Assembly (NCBI GenBank): GCA_946186115.1
Contig: CAMHLV010000027.1
Span: forward strand, 1-38,958
Source of the DNA: an uncultured Prevotella sp.
GTDB taxonomy: Bacteria > Bacteroidota > Bacteroidia > Bacteroidales > Bacteroidaceae
Direction: 5' to 3'
Length of the DNA: 38,958 nt
This document shows, one piece after another, positions 16,220 through 26,020 of the stretch (positions within the stretch are counted from its first letter, which is position 1; every line of letters starts with the position of its first letter). Both the position numbers and the translations under genes were made by a program. Under the pieces are notes generated by a model. That model had not been told where the DNA came from. It saw nothing but the letters and a program-made list of their open reading frames with translations, and ran no database searches.

Positions 16220-17593
16220 ATGGACAATAAACAAGCAGCACTGGAACTGGGGCAGAAACCTGTAGGACGACTGTTGGCGCAGTATGCTATGCCGGCAATC
16301 GTGGCGATGACGGCATCAAGCCTCTATAATATCATCGACCGTGCAATGATAGGGCAGTTGGTGGGACCAGAGGCCATTGCCGGCCTTGGTATCACGTTCC
16401 CGTTCATGAACCTTAGTGCAGCTTTCGGCGCTGCTGTAGGTGTGGGAGCTTCGACGTGCATCAGCGTAAAACTTGGACAGCGCGACTATAAGCGTGCGGA
16501 ATATCTGCTGGGCAATACTGTGACGCTCAACCTCATCGTCGGTTTCTTGTTCATGGCCGTCAGCCTGTTGTTCCTTAACCCAATACTTCGCTTCTTCGGA
16601 GCATCGGATGTCACCATCCCATATGCACGGGAGTTTATGGTGGTCATACTGCTGGGTAATATGGTGACTCACATGTATTTCGGTATGAATGCCGTATTGC
16701 GTGCTGTAGGCAAACCTCGCCACGCTATGTATGCCACACTATTCACCGTGGCGTGCAACATAGTGTTGGTGGTGGCTTTTGTATGGTGGCTGCGTCTGGG
16801 CATTAGGGGAGCGGCGCTGGCAACAGTCACGTCACAGTCGCTGGCATTGTGCTGGCAGATGAGGCTCTTCTCCGACAAGAAAGAACTGCTGCATCTGAAG
16901 CGCGGAATATATAAACTCAAGAGTGAACTCGTAAAGAACATCATATCCATCGGTATCTCGCCTTTCCTCATGAATCTCTGTGCCTGCCTGGTGGTGATTT
17001 TCATGAACAACCAGTTTGTGAGATACGGTGGTGATATGGCCGTTGGGGCCTACTCGATAGCCAACTCTGTTGTTATGATGCTATTTATGTTTGTGATGGG
17101 CATGAACCAGGGTATGCAGCCCATTGTGGGATACAACTTTGGTGCTGAACACTTCGACCGTATGTTCCGCTGTCTGTGGCTCACTATTGGCATCTCAACG
17201 GCTATCCTCTTGGTGGGGTGGACGGTGTCTATGCTTTTTGCTCCTCAGATAGCACGCATCTTCACCACTGACCAGACGCTGATTGATATGGCTGCACGAG
17301 GCATCAGACTGAACATGATGGTGTTCTTCGTAGTGGGCTCTCAAGCGGTAATAACTAATTTCTTCCAGTGTATAGGAAAAGTGAAAATCAGTATTTTCCT
17401 CTCACTGTCGCGCCAGCTGACGCTGCTGATACCTATGGCATACATCTTCCCTCTGTTGTGGGGACTTGATGGCGTGTGGTATTCAATGTGTGCCAGCGAC
17501 TTCGGCTCGTTTGCCATGACTATTCCAATGCTGTGGTGGTATATGAGGAAGCTGAAAGCCCATCCTAACCATCCACAAGGGAAGGATGTGTAG
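16220..17593 (+). CDS. MATE-family multidrug/solute exporter
   Basis: 457 residues with about 12 hydrophobic segments, the standard MATE layout of two six-helix halves. It begins with LLAQYAMPAIVAMTASSLYN and IIDRAMIGQLVGPEAIAGLG, the typical MATE N-terminal region, and the second half has GMNQGMQPIVGYNFGA. These proteins export organic cations or drugs across the inner membrane using Na+ or H+. The last 11 residues (HPNHPQGKDV region) and the stop codon come from the left inverted repeat of the MITE-like element at 17557-17697, so the natural C terminus was probably different. First gene of a plus-strand run. Confidence 0.92.
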   Translation: MDNKQAALELGQKPVGRLLAQYAMPAIVAMTASSLYNIIDRAMIGQLVGPEAIAGLGITFPFMNLSAAFGAAVGVGASTCISVKLGQRDYKRAEYLLGNTVTLNLIVGFLFMAVSLLFLNPILRFFGASDVTIPYAREFMVVILLGNMVTHMYFGMNAVLRAVGKPRHAMYATLFTVACNIVLVVAFVWWLRLGIRGAALATVTSQSLALCWQMRLFSDKKELLHLKRGIYKLKSELVKNIISIGISPFLMNLCACLVVIFMNNQFVRYGGDMAVGAYSIANSVVMMLFMFVMGMNQGMQPIVGYNFGAEHFDRMFRCLWLTIGISTAILLVGWTVSMLFAPQIARIFTTDQTLIDMAARGIRLNMMVFFVVGSQAVITNFFQCIGKVKISIFLSLSRQLTLLIPMAYIFPLLWGLDGVWYSMCASDFGSFAMTIPMLWWYMRKLKAHPNHPQGKDV

Positions 17594-17697
17594 ACAATAA
17601 ATATTAATATATGGACAAAAACATGGAACAGCAAAAAAACAGTTCAAATAATCAGGCAACCAAACATCCCTCCCTTGGGGAGGGCTCGGGTAAGCCC
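17557..17697. mobile_element. MITE-like inverted-repeat element A, bridging two genes
   Basis: The left arm (17557-17589) contains CCACAAGGGAAGGATGT and the right arm (17664-17697) ACATCCCTCCCTTGGGGAG. The arms are imperfect inverted repeats of about 33 bp, 74 bp apart. The left arm encodes the MATE C terminus. The right arm encodes HPSLGEGSGKP at the start of the next gene, whose ATG at 17611 also lies inside the element. Matching arms occur at 26960-27110 and 31191-31274. No transposase is present, so it would move, if at all, with outside help. Confidence 0.7.
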
Positions 17698-18306
17698 ATC
17701 ATCATTTGCGTGGGGCGCCAACTGGGTAGTGGCGGTCACGACATCGCTCGTATGCTGGCGTTGGACTTTGGTGCTAAATACTACGATCAAGAACTGCTGA
17801 ACCTTGCTGCCAAGGAGAGTGGATTCTCCGAGAAGTTCTTCGAACAGAACGATGAGAGGAAGGGCTTTTTCAGGGGACTGTTCAACTTGGGTACTCCACA
17901 TATTAACAGCGGCAGTGTCTATAATTCCAGTATCTCGCAGGAGTCACTGTTCAAATTTCAGAGTGATGCTATCAAGAAGGCGGCAGACGAAGGCTCGTGT
18001 GTGTTTGTGGGACGCTGCGCCGACTATGTTTTGCGCGATCGCGACAATGTGGTGAAGATATTTATTTCAGCTTCTAAGCGGTTCCGTATTGACCAAATAA
18101 TGGCCAAGCAGAACATGGATTTTGGGCATGCTAAGAAATACTTGCAGCAATGCGAGGCCAATCGTGCTGAATACTATAACTACTATACGGGAAAGAAATG
18201 GGGTGCTGCCGAGTCGTACGACCTTTGCATCGATTCCAGTATCCTCGGCTTGCAGACTACGGAGAAGTTGATAGCCGAGTTTATCCGTAAGCGATTTGGA
18301 CTATGA
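17611..18306 (+). CDS. Cytidylate kinase-like family protein
   Basis: 231 residues. The core begins with PIIICVGRQLGSGGHDIARML (P-loop variant GRQLGSGG), followed by YYDQELL, VFVGRCADYVL and KIFISASKRFR, the pattern of the cytidylate-kinase-like family, which is related to but distinct from Cmk. Substrate unknown, probably a nucleotide phosphotransferase in the cytoplasm. The first 27 residues or so are not part of the family core and derive from element A. A Met at residue 5 is another possible start. It overlaps the next gene by 4 nt (ATGA). Confidence 0.85.
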   Translation: MDKNMEQQKNSSNNQATKHPSLGEGSGKPIIICVGRQLGSGGHDIARMLALDFGAKYYDQELLNLAAKESGFSEKFFEQNDERKGFFRGLFNLGTPHINSGSVYNSSISQESLFKFQSDAIKKAADEGSCVFVGRCADYVLRDRDNVVKIFISASKRFRIDQIMAKQNMDFGHAKKYLQQCEANRAEYYNYYTGKKWGAAESYDLCIDSSILGLQTTEKLIAEFIRKRFGL

Positions 18307-18794
18307 AGAAGATAGGAATTATCAGCGATACTCACAGCTACTGGGACGAAAAGTACCTGCACTACTTCGAACCATGCGACGAAATATGGCATGCTGGTGA
18401 CATAGGAAGTGTGGAGGTGGCTGAGAAACTTGAAGCTTTCAGACCGCTTAGAGCTGTCTGCGGCAACTGTGACGGGGGCGACCTCAGACTGATGTATCGC
18501 GAGTTAAACCGATTCAAGTGCGAGGATGTCGACGTGCTCATCAAGCATATCGGCGGCTATCCGGGCAATTACGACTATTCTGTACGCTCGTTGCTCTACG
18601 CCAATCCGCCACAGCTCTTCGTGGCGGGACACTCGCACATTCTGAAGGTGAAGTTCGATAAGACGCTCAATATGCTGCACATCAACCCAGGGGCCGCTGG
18701 CATCCAGGGATGGCATAAGGAGCGCACACTTGTCCGTCTGACCATCGACGGCAAGGAATTCAAGGATTTAGAAGTTATAACATTAGGAAGATAA
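18303..18794 (+). CDS. YfcE/MJ0936-type metallophosphoesterase
   Basis: 163 residues, the usual size. Metal-binding motifs in order: ISDTHSY (residues 6-12), HAGDIGS, CGNCDGGD and AGHSHI, as in the small calcineurin-like phosphodiesterases of the YfcE group. It hydrolyses phosphodiester bonds with a divalent metal pair, and its natural substrate is unknown. It is translationally coupled to the kinase-like gene by a 4-nt overlap and is 3 bp from rfbB. Confidence 0.92.
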   Translation: MKKIGIISDTHSYWDEKYLHYFEPCDEIWHAGDIGSVEVAEKLEAFRPLRAVCGNCDGGDLRLMYRELNRFKCEDVDVLIKHIGGYPGNYDYSVRSLLYANPPQLFVAGHSHILKVKFDKTLNMLHINPGAAGIQGWHKERTLVRLTIDGKEFKDLEVITLGR

Positions 18795-18797
18795 AAT

Positions 18798-19934
18798 ATG
18801 AAAAGAACAATTGTCATTACTGGTGGCGCAGGCTTTATAGGAAGCCATGTGGTGCGCCTGTTTGTGAACAAGTATCCTGAGTACCACATCATCAATTTGG
18901 ATAAGCTGACGTATGCCGGCAACCTTGCAAACTTGAAGGATATCGAGGATAAGCCTAACTACGAGTTTGTGAAGATGGACATCTGCGACTTCGACGCTTT
19001 CTACAAGCTGATGCAGGATAAGAAGGTCGATGGTATCATCCACCTTGCAGCCGAGAGCCATGTGGACCGCTCAATCAAAGACCCTTTCACCTTTGCCAAG
19101 ACCAACGTGATGGGTACGCTGTCGTTGCTGCAGGCTGCCAAACTCTATTGGGAGTCGCTGCCTGAGCGTTACGAGGGCAAGCGCTTCTACCACATCTCTA
19201 CCGACGAGGTGTATGGCGCACTGGAGTTGACACACCCCGAGGGCATAGAGCCTCCATTCACTACGACGGCTTCTTCTGCAGAGCATCATCTGGCCTACGG
19301 TGACAAGTTCTTCCTGGAGACCACGAAGTATAATCCACACTCTCCCTACAGTGCCGCCAAGGCCAGCTCAGACCACTTCGTCCGTGCTTATCACGACACC
19401 TACGGCATGCCCGTCATCGTGACGAACTGCTCTAACAACTACGGCCCCTATCAGTTCCCAGAGAAGCTGATACCTCTCTTTATCAACAATATCCGCCACC
19501 GCAAGCCGCTGCCCGTTTACGGTAAGGGAGAGAATGTGCGCGACTGGCTGTTCGTTGAAGACCATGCCCGTGCAATCGACCTTATCTTCCATCAGGGCAT
19601 GATAGCCGAGACGTATAACATCGGCGGATTCAACGAGTGGAAGAACATCGACATCATCAAGGTGGTCATCAAAACCGTTGACCGTCTGCTGGGCCGTCAG
19701 GAAGGCGAGGACATGGATCTCATTACTTTTGTCACCGACCGCGCTGGTCACGACCTGCGTTATGCTATCGACAGCTCTAAGTTGCAGAAGGAACTTGGCT
19801 GGGAGCCTTCACTCCAGTTTGAGGAAGGTATCGAGAAGACCGTCCGCTGGTATCTCGACAACCAGGAGTGGCTCGACAACGTCACCTCTGGCGACTACCA
19901 GAAATACTATGACAACATGTATAAGAACAGATAA
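18798..19934 (+). CDS. rfbB: dTDP-glucose 4,6-dehydratase
   Basis: 378 residues, family length. The NAD-binding motif is GGAGFIGSHV (residues 8-17). The catalytic region has HISTDEVYG and the YxxxK motif in PYSAAKASSDH, and the AESHVDRSI segment is also present. It converts dTDP-glucose to dTDP-4-keto-6-deoxyglucose, the second step of the dTDP-rhamnose pathway for surface polysaccharide. The partner genes (rfbA, rfbC, rfbD) are not in this window. It lies in the plus-strand run with 3-bp gaps on both sides. Confidence 0.95.
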   Translation: MKRTIVITGGAGFIGSHVVRLFVNKYPEYHIINLDKLTYAGNLANLKDIEDKPNYEFVKMDICDFDAFYKLMQDKKVDGIIHLAAESHVDRSIKDPFTFAKTNVMGTLSLLQAAKLYWESLPERYEGKRFYHISTDEVYGALELTHPEGIEPPFTTTASSAEHHLAYGDKFFLETTKYNPHSPYSAAKASSDHFVRAYHDTYGMPVIVTNCSNNYGPYQFPEKLIPLFINNIRHRKPLPVYGKGENVRDWLFVEDHARAIDLIFHQGMIAETYNIGGFNEWKNIDIIKVVIKTVDRLLGRQEGEDMDLITFVTDRAGHDLRYAIDSSKLQKELGWEPSLQFEEGIEKTVRWYLDNQEWLDNVTSGDYQKYYDNMYKNR

Positions 19935-19937
19935 AGC

Positions 19938-20879
19938 ATGCTAACTTCAAGGCTAAATAAAAAGTATATTTGGCAGACATTGGGTCTCATTGCAATTGGT
20001 GTCCTGTCATTGTGTGGCGTTTCCTTATTCCATAAGGGAACCTTCCTGCCTGTTTTGTTTGTCTGGATGGGGTTCACTTTGCTTTTTTCTGCTTTTTATT
20101 TGGCTTCAATCAAGCGCATCACTGTTGTTGTTGATGGGTTGGAGACACGAAACTTGTTGTTGCCATTTTGGAAACGGTTCTATCGCTTTGCTGAGTTTGA
20201 CTATGCTCAGAGCGATTATCGTAAGACAGGCGAAGTGCTCAGATTGATTAAGAACGGTGAAAGGCTGCTTAGCATAGCTTCTAATCTATACCTGAATTTC
20301 GAGGAGATAAAGCGCGCTATAGCGGTTAAGGGTAAGTCTGGCTTCTTTGTCAGAGACAATGCCGAAGTCGTATCGGAATACAACAAGGTACGCTTGTATG
20401 GGATTACAGGTTTCGGGTTATTCTTTGTGCTCATTGGTGTTGCTGTTGCTCTTTCAGATGTGATTGATGGTAGGCCTCTACGACTGGGTTCCATCATTAT
20501 AGGTGTAAGTGTAATATTGCTTTTTGGAAGCTTGCTTTTCATCTATCTCTTTTCCTATAAGGAAATCAAGGTATGGCGTGGACAAGTAGAGGTGAAACGG
20601 TTGTTGTGGCCGTTTAAGGTTCGATACTATGACGTGTCCGACTTTGATGGCTCCTATGATGTGCTGGAGAAGTCAAATGGTCAGTTAGGTTCAAGAGACG
20701 AGGAATCTATTTGGCTCGTTAAGAATCATAGACTGGCAGTTTCTGTGACCGAACCGATGTACAGGAATTATGAGGAACTGAAAACTGCGTTTCAGCCTGT
20801 TCCAAGCCTGGGAAGATTGGAGTTCATGGGCTTCCAGTCATTGAAATATCATTTAGGTAAAAAAATTAATTGGAGATGA
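19938..20879 (+). CDS. Membrane protein with two similar halves, unknown function
   Basis: 313 residues, not recognised. Two hydrophobic segments (about 12-58) are followed by a soluble part with [29 protein letters not shown] second pair of hydrophobic segments (about 152-208) is followed by a similar soluble part with [28 protein letters not shown]. The pattern 'V-G-x-x-x-R-L-L-x-P-F' repeats, so the protein looks like an internal duplication of a two-helix plus PH-like (bPH2-type) unit. Such units sit at the inner membrane. It overlaps purT by 4 nt, so it is co-translated, though a functional link is not evident. Confidence 0.7.
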   Translation: MLTSRLNKKYIWQTLGLIAIGVLSLCGVSLFHKGTFLPVLFVWMGFTLLFSAFYLASIKRITVVVDGLETRNLLLPFWKRFYRFAEFDYAQSDYRKTGEVLRLIKNGERLLSIASNLYLNFEEIKRAIAVKGKSGFFVRDNAEVVSEYNKVRLYGITGFGLFFVLIGVAVALSDVIDGRPLRLGSIIIGVSVILLFGSLLFIYLFSYKEIKVWRGQVEVKRLLWPFKVRYYDVSDFDGSYDVLEKSNGQLGSRDEESIWLVKNHRLAVSVTEPMYRNYEELKTAFQPVPSLGRLEFMGFQSLKYHLGKKINWR

Positions 20880-22075
20880 AAAAGATTCTGTTATTAGGCT
20901 CAGGCGAGCTGGGTAAGGAATTTGTGATTGCCGCCATGCGTGCCGGCCAGTATGTAATCGCCTGCGACCGTTATGACAATGCGCCTGCCATGCAGGTGGC
21001 CGACGAGCGCGAGGTGTTCTCGATGCTCGACGGCGATGCTTTGGAGGCTGTGGTGCGCAAGCATCAGCCCGACATCATTGTGCCTGAGATTGAAGCCATC
21101 CGTACTGAACGCTTGTTTAAGTTCGAGGAGGAAGGCATTCAGGTGGTGCCCTCGGCCCGTGCCGTCAACTACACCATGAACCGTCGGGCCATCCGCGACC
21201 TTGCCGCCAAGGAACTGGGGCTGCGTACGGCTAAATATTTCTATGCCAAGACCTTCGAGGAGTTCAAGGCTGCCGCCGACGAGATTGGCTTCCCCTGTGT
21301 GGTGAAACCCCTGATGTCGTCCTCAGGTCATGGCCAGAGTTATGTCCATAATGATGCTGAACTGGAAGAGGCTTTCCGTGAGGCGATGGAAGAAGGTCGT
21401 GGTGACGTGAAGGAGGTTATCATCGAGGAATTCATCGACTTTGATTCTGAGTTCACCCTGTTAACCGTGACACAGAAGAATGGCTGGCCTACGCTGTTCT
21501 GTCCGCCAATCGGGCACGTGCAGAAGGGTGGTGACTATCGTGAGTCGTGGCAGCCTTACAAAATCAGCGATGAGGCTCTGAAGCAGGCACAGCACATGGC
21601 CGACCAGGTAACGAAGGCTTTGACGGGTGCCGGCATCTGGGGCGTCGAGTTCTTCCTGACAAAGCAGGGAGAAGTGATCTTCTCGGAACTGTCGCCGCGT
21701 CCGCATGATACAGGTATGGTGACACTGGGACATACCACTAATCTTAGCGAGTTTGAGTTGCACTTCCGTGCTGTGATGGGATTGCCTATTCCCGCCATCC
21801 ATCTTGAGCATGCAGGAGCATCTGCCGTCATCCTGTCGCCTAAGGAGGCTTCAACGCCTGTTGACCGTTCTTTGCTCGACTATAATCTGGAGGAAGCACT
21901 GAAGGAAGACCGAACCCGTATCCGCATTTTCGGCAAACCCGAGGCTCACAAGGGCCGCCGTATGGGTGTCGTGTTATGCTATGGTGAGGTTGGTGACGAT
22001 GTCAATGCCTTGCGTGACAAGGCTAAGCGACTGGCCAAGACCGTTTTAGGAACCGAACCGTATATGCAGAAGTAG
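20876..22075 (+). CDS. purT: Formate-dependent phosphoribosylglycinamide formyltransferase
   Basis: About 399 residues. The N terminus [19 protein letters not shown], the PEIEAI segment, the ATP-grasp domain with [45 protein letters not shown], and the C-terminal KEASTPVD and [12 protein letters not shown] are all typical of PurT. It forms formyl-GAR from GAR using formate and ATP in purine synthesis. The ATG at 20876 was preferred over an in-frame TTG at 20870. It overlaps the preceding gene by 4 nt. Confidence 0.95.
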   Translation: MKKILLLGSGELGKEFVIAAMRAGQYVIACDRYDNAPAMQVADEREVFSMLDGDALEAVVRKHQPDIIVPEIEAIRTERLFKFEEEGIQVVPSARAVNYTMNRRAIRDLAAKELGLRTAKYFYAKTFEEFKAAADEIGFPCVVKPLMSSSGHGQSYVHNDAELEEAFREAMEEGRGDVKEVIIEEFIDFDSEFTLLTVTQKNGWPTLFCPPIGHVQKGGDYRESWQPYKISDEALKQAQHMADQVTKALTGAGIWGVEFFLTKQGEVIFSELSPRPHDTGMVTLGHTTNLSEFELHFRAVMGLPIPAIHLEHAGASAVILSPKEASTPVDRSLLDYNLEEALKEDRTRIRIFGKPEAHKGRRMGVVLCYGEVGDDVNALRDKAKRLAKTVLGTEPYMQK

Positions 22076-22082
22076 CATTTTG

Positions 22083-23027
22083 ATGATAGACACGCTACAG
22101 TCACTGCGTTTCATCTTTGTGATGATGATCTTCATGTCGCACTTTTCCTATCACGGCATGAGTGCTTTCGATGCAGGCGGTGACTGTGGCGTTGCTTTCT
22201 TTTTTATGCTCAGCGGCTTTGCCTGTTCGTTGGGCTATGGGCAGCAATTGCGTGAGGGAACTTTCTGCTATAGCCATTTCATAAGACGTCGCCTCCGTAA
22301 ACTATATCCCTTACATCTGCTTTGTCTGCTGGCCTGTGTGCTGGTGAGCCATTTACCTCTAAATCTGAAGGTGTTGCTCAATCTGTTGCTGCTTCAGAGT
22401 TGGGTGCCCGACGCAGACTGGTATTTCTCGTGCAACAGCGTCTCGTGGTTCTTGTCAAGCCTGATGTTCTGCTATCTGCTCTTTCCTTTGGCCTATCGGC
22501 ATTTGTCGAAATATTTGTCGCTGGCGATAGCTGCGACTTATGTTGCAGTATATTTGCTGACACCCTACGAACGTGTAAATGCCGTGCTTTATGTGTTTCC
22601 TGCGGTGCGGTTTGTTGATTTCTATCTGGGAATGCTCCTTTGTCGATGGTATGAGCAGAAAGCACAGCCTGCTTTAGGATGGGCAGAGCCGTTGTTGGTG
22701 GTCGTCCTGCTGCTTTCACTGGCGGTCTATCCCTATGTCGATGCCAAGTTCCGTAATGCGCCCCTGTATTGGTTGGTGCTGATACCGTTTATTCTGGTTT
22801 TCGTCCAACAGCAGGGTAGCGTGTCACGCTGGTTGAGATCTAAGCCCATGCTTTTTCTGGGTTCGATATCCCTGCCAGTGTTTCTCACCCATCAGATGCT
22901 CATCGGCGGCCTACAGCATCACCTTCCCGATATGCCTGCCATAGTGATGCTCGCAATATGTGTCTTTGTCACGTTGGTGGTCAGCTGGGCTGTTCAGATA
23001 ATATTTTCACGACTCTTACGTTTATAG
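22083..23027 (+). CDS. Membrane acyltransferase (acyltransferase family 3)
   Basis: About 314 residues with about 10 hydrophobic segments. The start (TLQSLRFIFVMMIFMSHFSYH) has the conserved LRFIFV and His of acyltransferase-3 proteins such as OafA, and FFFMLSGFACSLGYG and the Arg-rich RRRLRKLYPLH loop fit the same family. These inner-membrane enzymes add acetyl or other acyl groups to sugars of surface polysaccharides, peptidoglycan or antibiotics. The substrate is unknown. Start at ATG 22083, with a TTG 3 bp upstream as an alternative. It is 6 bp from the next gene. Confidence 0.88.
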   Translation: MIDTLQSLRFIFVMMIFMSHFSYHGMSAFDAGGDCGVAFFFMLSGFACSLGYGQQLREGTFCYSHFIRRRLRKLYPLHLLCLLACVLVSHLPLNLKVLLNLLLLQSWVPDADWYFSCNSVSWFLSSLMFCYLLFPLAYRHLSKYLSLAIAATYVAVYLLTPYERVNAVLYVFPAVRFVDFYLGMLLCRWYEQKAQPALGWAEPLLVVVLLLSLAVYPYVDAKFRNAPLYWLVLIPFILVFVQQQGSVSRWLRSKPMLFLGSISLPVFLTHQMLIGGLQHHLPDMPAIVMLAICVFVTLVVSWAVQIIFSRLLRL

Positions 23028-23033
23028 ATATAC

Positions 23034-23972
23034 ATGTTTGAAATCCGACGATATACTGAGACCGACAAGGCGGCATGGGACGCTTTCGTAGCTGCGTCGA
23101 AGAACGGCACATTTCTATTCTTCCGCGACTATATGGACTACCATTCCGACCGTTTCGAGGACTGCTCGCTGATGTTCTATCGCGAGGGACGGCTCTATGG
23201 CGTGATGCCAGCCAACCGCAAGGGCGACGTGTTCCAGACACATGCTGGACTGACCTATGGAGGACTGGTGATGGATGCCAAGACGACAGCGGCGGCTACC
23301 GTGGAGCTGTTTCGCGAACTGAACGAATACCTCAGGAAAGAGGGCTTCCGGCAAGTGTTATATAAGTGCATACCCTGGATGTACCATCAGATGGCAGCCG
23401 AGGAAGATCTCTATGCCATTGCCCGAACCTGTGATGCACGACTTCAGGAACGCGATCTCGGTACGGTTATCATCCAGCGCAATACCATCCGCTGGGAGCG
23501 CATACGTCGTCGTGCCCTGAAACGGGCACAGGAGGCAGGTATTACCGTTGAGCGCAGTGACGATTTGGCCGGATTCTGGGATGTACTCTGCGATAACCTG
23601 AAGCGAACCTACGATTCCAAACCCGTCCACACGTTGGATGAGATAGAACTGCTGCACTCGCGATTCCCTGATAACATCGTGCTATATGTAGCCAAAAAAG
23701 GCGACGACATCCTTGCTGGCATGGTGCTATATGTCAGTCAGCAGGTGGTTCGTGCACAGTATAGCTCAGCAAGTCTTTTGGGAAAGGAACTGGGGGCTAT
23801 TGACATCATATACGACCGTGTAATCAACCATGATTTCCGGCACCTGCCTTATTTTGAGTTTGGTACTTCTGCACTCGGCAATACCAATATCATCAACGAA
23901 TCACTGATATTCCAGAAAGAAGGCTTCGGCGGACGAGGCATTTGTTTTGATAGATACGAATGGGCACTATAA
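23034..23972 (+). CDS. FemAB/GNAT-like acyltransferase
   Basis: 312 residues. The N-terminal half (FEIRRYTETDKAAWDAFVAASKNGTFLF) is the usual opening of FemAB-like GNAT proteins of Bacteroidota. The C-terminal half contains ILAGMVLYVSQQVVRAQYSS and the YFEFGTSALGNTNIINESLIFQKEGFGGRG end, a recurrent C-terminal pattern in the group. It probably transfers an acyl or aminoacyl group to a small molecule or glycan. It directly follows the acyltransferase-3 gene, suggesting both modify the same surface compound. Last gene of the plus-strand run, facing lutC. Confidence 0.8.
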   Translation: MFEIRRYTETDKAAWDAFVAASKNGTFLFFRDYMDYHSDRFEDCSLMFYREGRLYGVMPANRKGDVFQTHAGLTYGGLVMDAKTTAAATVELFRELNEYLRKEGFRQVLYKCIPWMYHQMAAEEDLYAIARTCDARLQERDLGTVIIQRNTIRWERIRRRALKRAQEAGITVERSDDLAGFWDVLCDNLKRTYDSKPVHTLDEIELLHSRFPDNIVLYVAKKGDDILAGMVLYVSQQVVRAQYSSASLLGKELGAIDIIYDRVINHDFRHLPYFEFGTSALGNTNIINESLIFQKEGFGGRGICFDRYEWAL

Positions 23973-24011
23973 GTCATAGTGCCCATTAGAAATAAAGATG
24001 TTTCTTTTACT

Positions 24012-24629
24012 TTACTCTGGCAACAGCAAAATGGTGGCCGAGCGGGCTGCCTGAGCACCCATAACGAGCACCTGAGCGATGTCGGCAGTCTTTGATGGAC
24101 CGCTGATGAAGGTGCCGTAGCCGTATTCGTCGAACTTATCGACGCCGCTTTTGACATCGTGCTGGGCAATGCGCTGGTATGCCTCATGCATGTTGTTTAC
24201 AATTTGCGATTTAGGCAGCAGGATAATGAGGTTCTCGGAGATGAAACAGACGGCTTTCTCCTTCATCTGCTGAGGTATCCAAACGCAGGCATTCTCGGCG
24301 ACACCGAACATGCCGCGTACTACACCAACGTCGGTGCCGTTTAAGTCGCGTGCACGACCTACCTCGTCGGGATTGCGCGTGGCAATGGTAATCTCCGGCA
24401 GGTTCGAAGCTATTTCCTTGGCATCAGGATACAACTCGCGGATAAGTGTATTAATGTCGCGTCCAGGTTCCACCTCAATAGCATTTCCTCCCACGCTCTT
24501 GGTCATGTTCATAAACTGCAGAAGCGGGTCTGGATAGGTGATGGCCTTGATGTCGCTCAGATCGGGCATGTCAAACTTCTCGTGCACGTTCGCACGATAC
24601 TTATTTAATATATCTTCTTTACTTGCCAT
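24012..24629 (-). CDS. lutC: LUD-domain lactate utilization protein C
   Basis: 205 residues. An LUD domain covers most of the length: segments EIASNLPEITIATRNPDEVGRA, GTDVGVVRGMFGVAENACVW and, near the end, YGTFISGPSKTADIAQVLVMGAQAARS with the conserved SKTADI. With LutA and LutB it forms the iron-sulfur L-lactate oxidation complex in the cytoplasm. It lies 20 bp downstream of lutB, in the order A-B-C. Standard length and no odd features. Confidence 0.92.
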   Translation of the reverse strand: MASKEDILNKYRANVHEKFDMPDLSDIKAITYPDPLLQFMNMTKSVGGNAIEVEPGRDINTLIRELYPDAKEIASNLPEITIATRNPDEVGRARDLNGTDVGVVRGMFGVAENACVWIPQQMKEKAVCFISENLIILLPKSQIVNNMHEAYQRIAQHDVKSGVDKFDEYGYGTFISGPSKTADIAQVLVMGAQAARSATILLLPE

Positions 24630-24649
24630 AACTTCTATTTTTCAATTCT

Positions 24650-26020
24650 TTAATCCTTCAATTCTTTTATCTGCTCGTGGAACGGCTTCTTGGGGAATTT
24701 CATCATATCGTGGCCTTCAGCCCACGGGTTCAGCCCGCAGTTTATGATGGGCGAGGGGATGAGGTTGGCCCAGTGTGCCATACCAGTGCCGAAGTTATAG
24801 AGACCGGGTGAACCATAGAGCATTGACATGGCGCGGCACATCAGCTTCTTCTGCGGGTTGGCAGTGCCGAACTGGTCGAGTTGTTGGCGCCAAAGGTAGA
24901 TCTGGTCACCGAGATTCACCTTGACGGGACACACCGACTGACATGAGTTACAGAGCGAACAGGCTGATACGTTTCCGCTGTGTGCCTGTGGGTCACGCAG
25001 CATACCGAGGTTGATGCCGATGGGACCGGGAATGAAATAGCTGTACGAGTAGCCTCCAGAACGACGGTAAACAGGACAAGTGTTCATGCACGAGCCACAG
25101 CGGATGCACTTCAGCGACTCCCAGTGCTCTGGGTTGGCAATCCACTCGCTTCGGCCGTTGTCCACCAGTATGATGTGCATGTGATGGGCTGTCGGACGGG
25201 CTTTGCGGAAGTGGGATGTGAAGGTGGTTGTTGGCTGTCCCGTTCCGGCACGGCACAGCATGCGCTGGAATACTGCCAGACACTCGTAGTTGGGAATGAC
25301 CTTCTCTAATCCCAGAGCGGCAATATGCAGGCGTGGACATGATGTGGACATATCTGCATTGCCCTCGTTGGTGCATACTACAATGTCGCCAGTCTCGGCG
25401 ATGCCGAAGTTGGCGCCTGTCATTCCTGCATCAGCGGTCAGGAACTCGTTGCGCAAGCTAAGGCGTGCCCGATATGTCAGGTACGTGGGGTCGTGGTTGC
25501 CCTTCTCCTTCGAGATGCCTTTCTCCTCGAATAGCTCACCCACATCGTCGTGGTTCAGGTGAATGGCAGGCATGACGATATGTGATGGCTTCTGGCCTTT
25601 CAACTGGATGATGCGCTCGCCGAGGTCGGTCTCGACTACCTCGATGCCCTTGCTCTCTAAGTAAGGGTTCATCTCGCACTCCTCGGTAAGCATCGACTTA
25701 GATTTCACCATCTTCTTTACGCCGTGGTTCTTCAATATGCCATAGACGATTTCGTTGAACTCCTCGGCATCCTTCGCCCAGTGAACCTCCACTCCGTTTT
25801 TCTCGGCATTGGTGGCAAATTGGTCGAGATACTCATCCAGGTGGGTGATGGTATGGCGCTTGATGGCTGAGGCCTTCTCGCGCAACTGCTCCCACTCATC
25901 CAATCCGTATGCCATGTTGTCGCGCTTGGTGCGCACTGCCCAGAACGTGGCGTCGTGCCAGTGGGCATATTGCTGGTTCTTTAAGAACTGCTTGGCTGCT
26001 TTGCTATGTGTTGTACTCAT
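24650..26020 (-). CDS. lutB: Iron-sulfur lactate utilization protein B (LutB/LldF)
   Basis: 456 residues. The N-terminal LUD domain holds SMLTEECEMNPYLESKGIEV and TADAGMTGANFGIAETGDI. The C-terminal part has two 4Fe-4S clusters: CIRCGSCMNTCPVYR and CSLCNSCQSVCPVKV. A DUF3390-like tail ends with KPFHEQIKELKD. It transfers electrons in L-lactate oxidation to pyruvate. Between lutA and lutB is a 136-bp AT-rich gap with inverted repeats, so expression may be processed or boosted there. Confidence 0.93.
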   Translation of the reverse strand: MSTTHSKAAKQFLKNQQYAHWHDATFWAVRTKRDNMAYGLDEWEQLREKASAIKRHTITHLDEYLDQFATNAEKNGVEVHWAKDAEEFNEIVYGILKNHGVKKMVKSKSMLTEECEMNPYLESKGIEVVETDLGERIIQLKGQKPSHIVMPAIHLNHDDVGELFEEKGISKEKGNHDPTYLTYRARLSLRNEFLTADAGMTGANFGIAETGDIVVCTNEGNADMSTSCPRLHIAALGLEKVIPNYECLAVFQRMLCRAGTGQPTTTFTSHFRKARPTAHHMHIILVDNGRSEWIANPEHWESLKCIRCGSCMNTCPVYRRSGGYSYSYFIPGPIGINLGMLRDPQAHSGNVSACSLCNSCQSVCPVKVNLGDQIYLWRQQLDQFGTANPQKKLMCRAMSMLYGSPGLYNFGTGMAHWANLIPSPIINCGLNPWAEGHDMMKFPKKPFHEQIKELKD

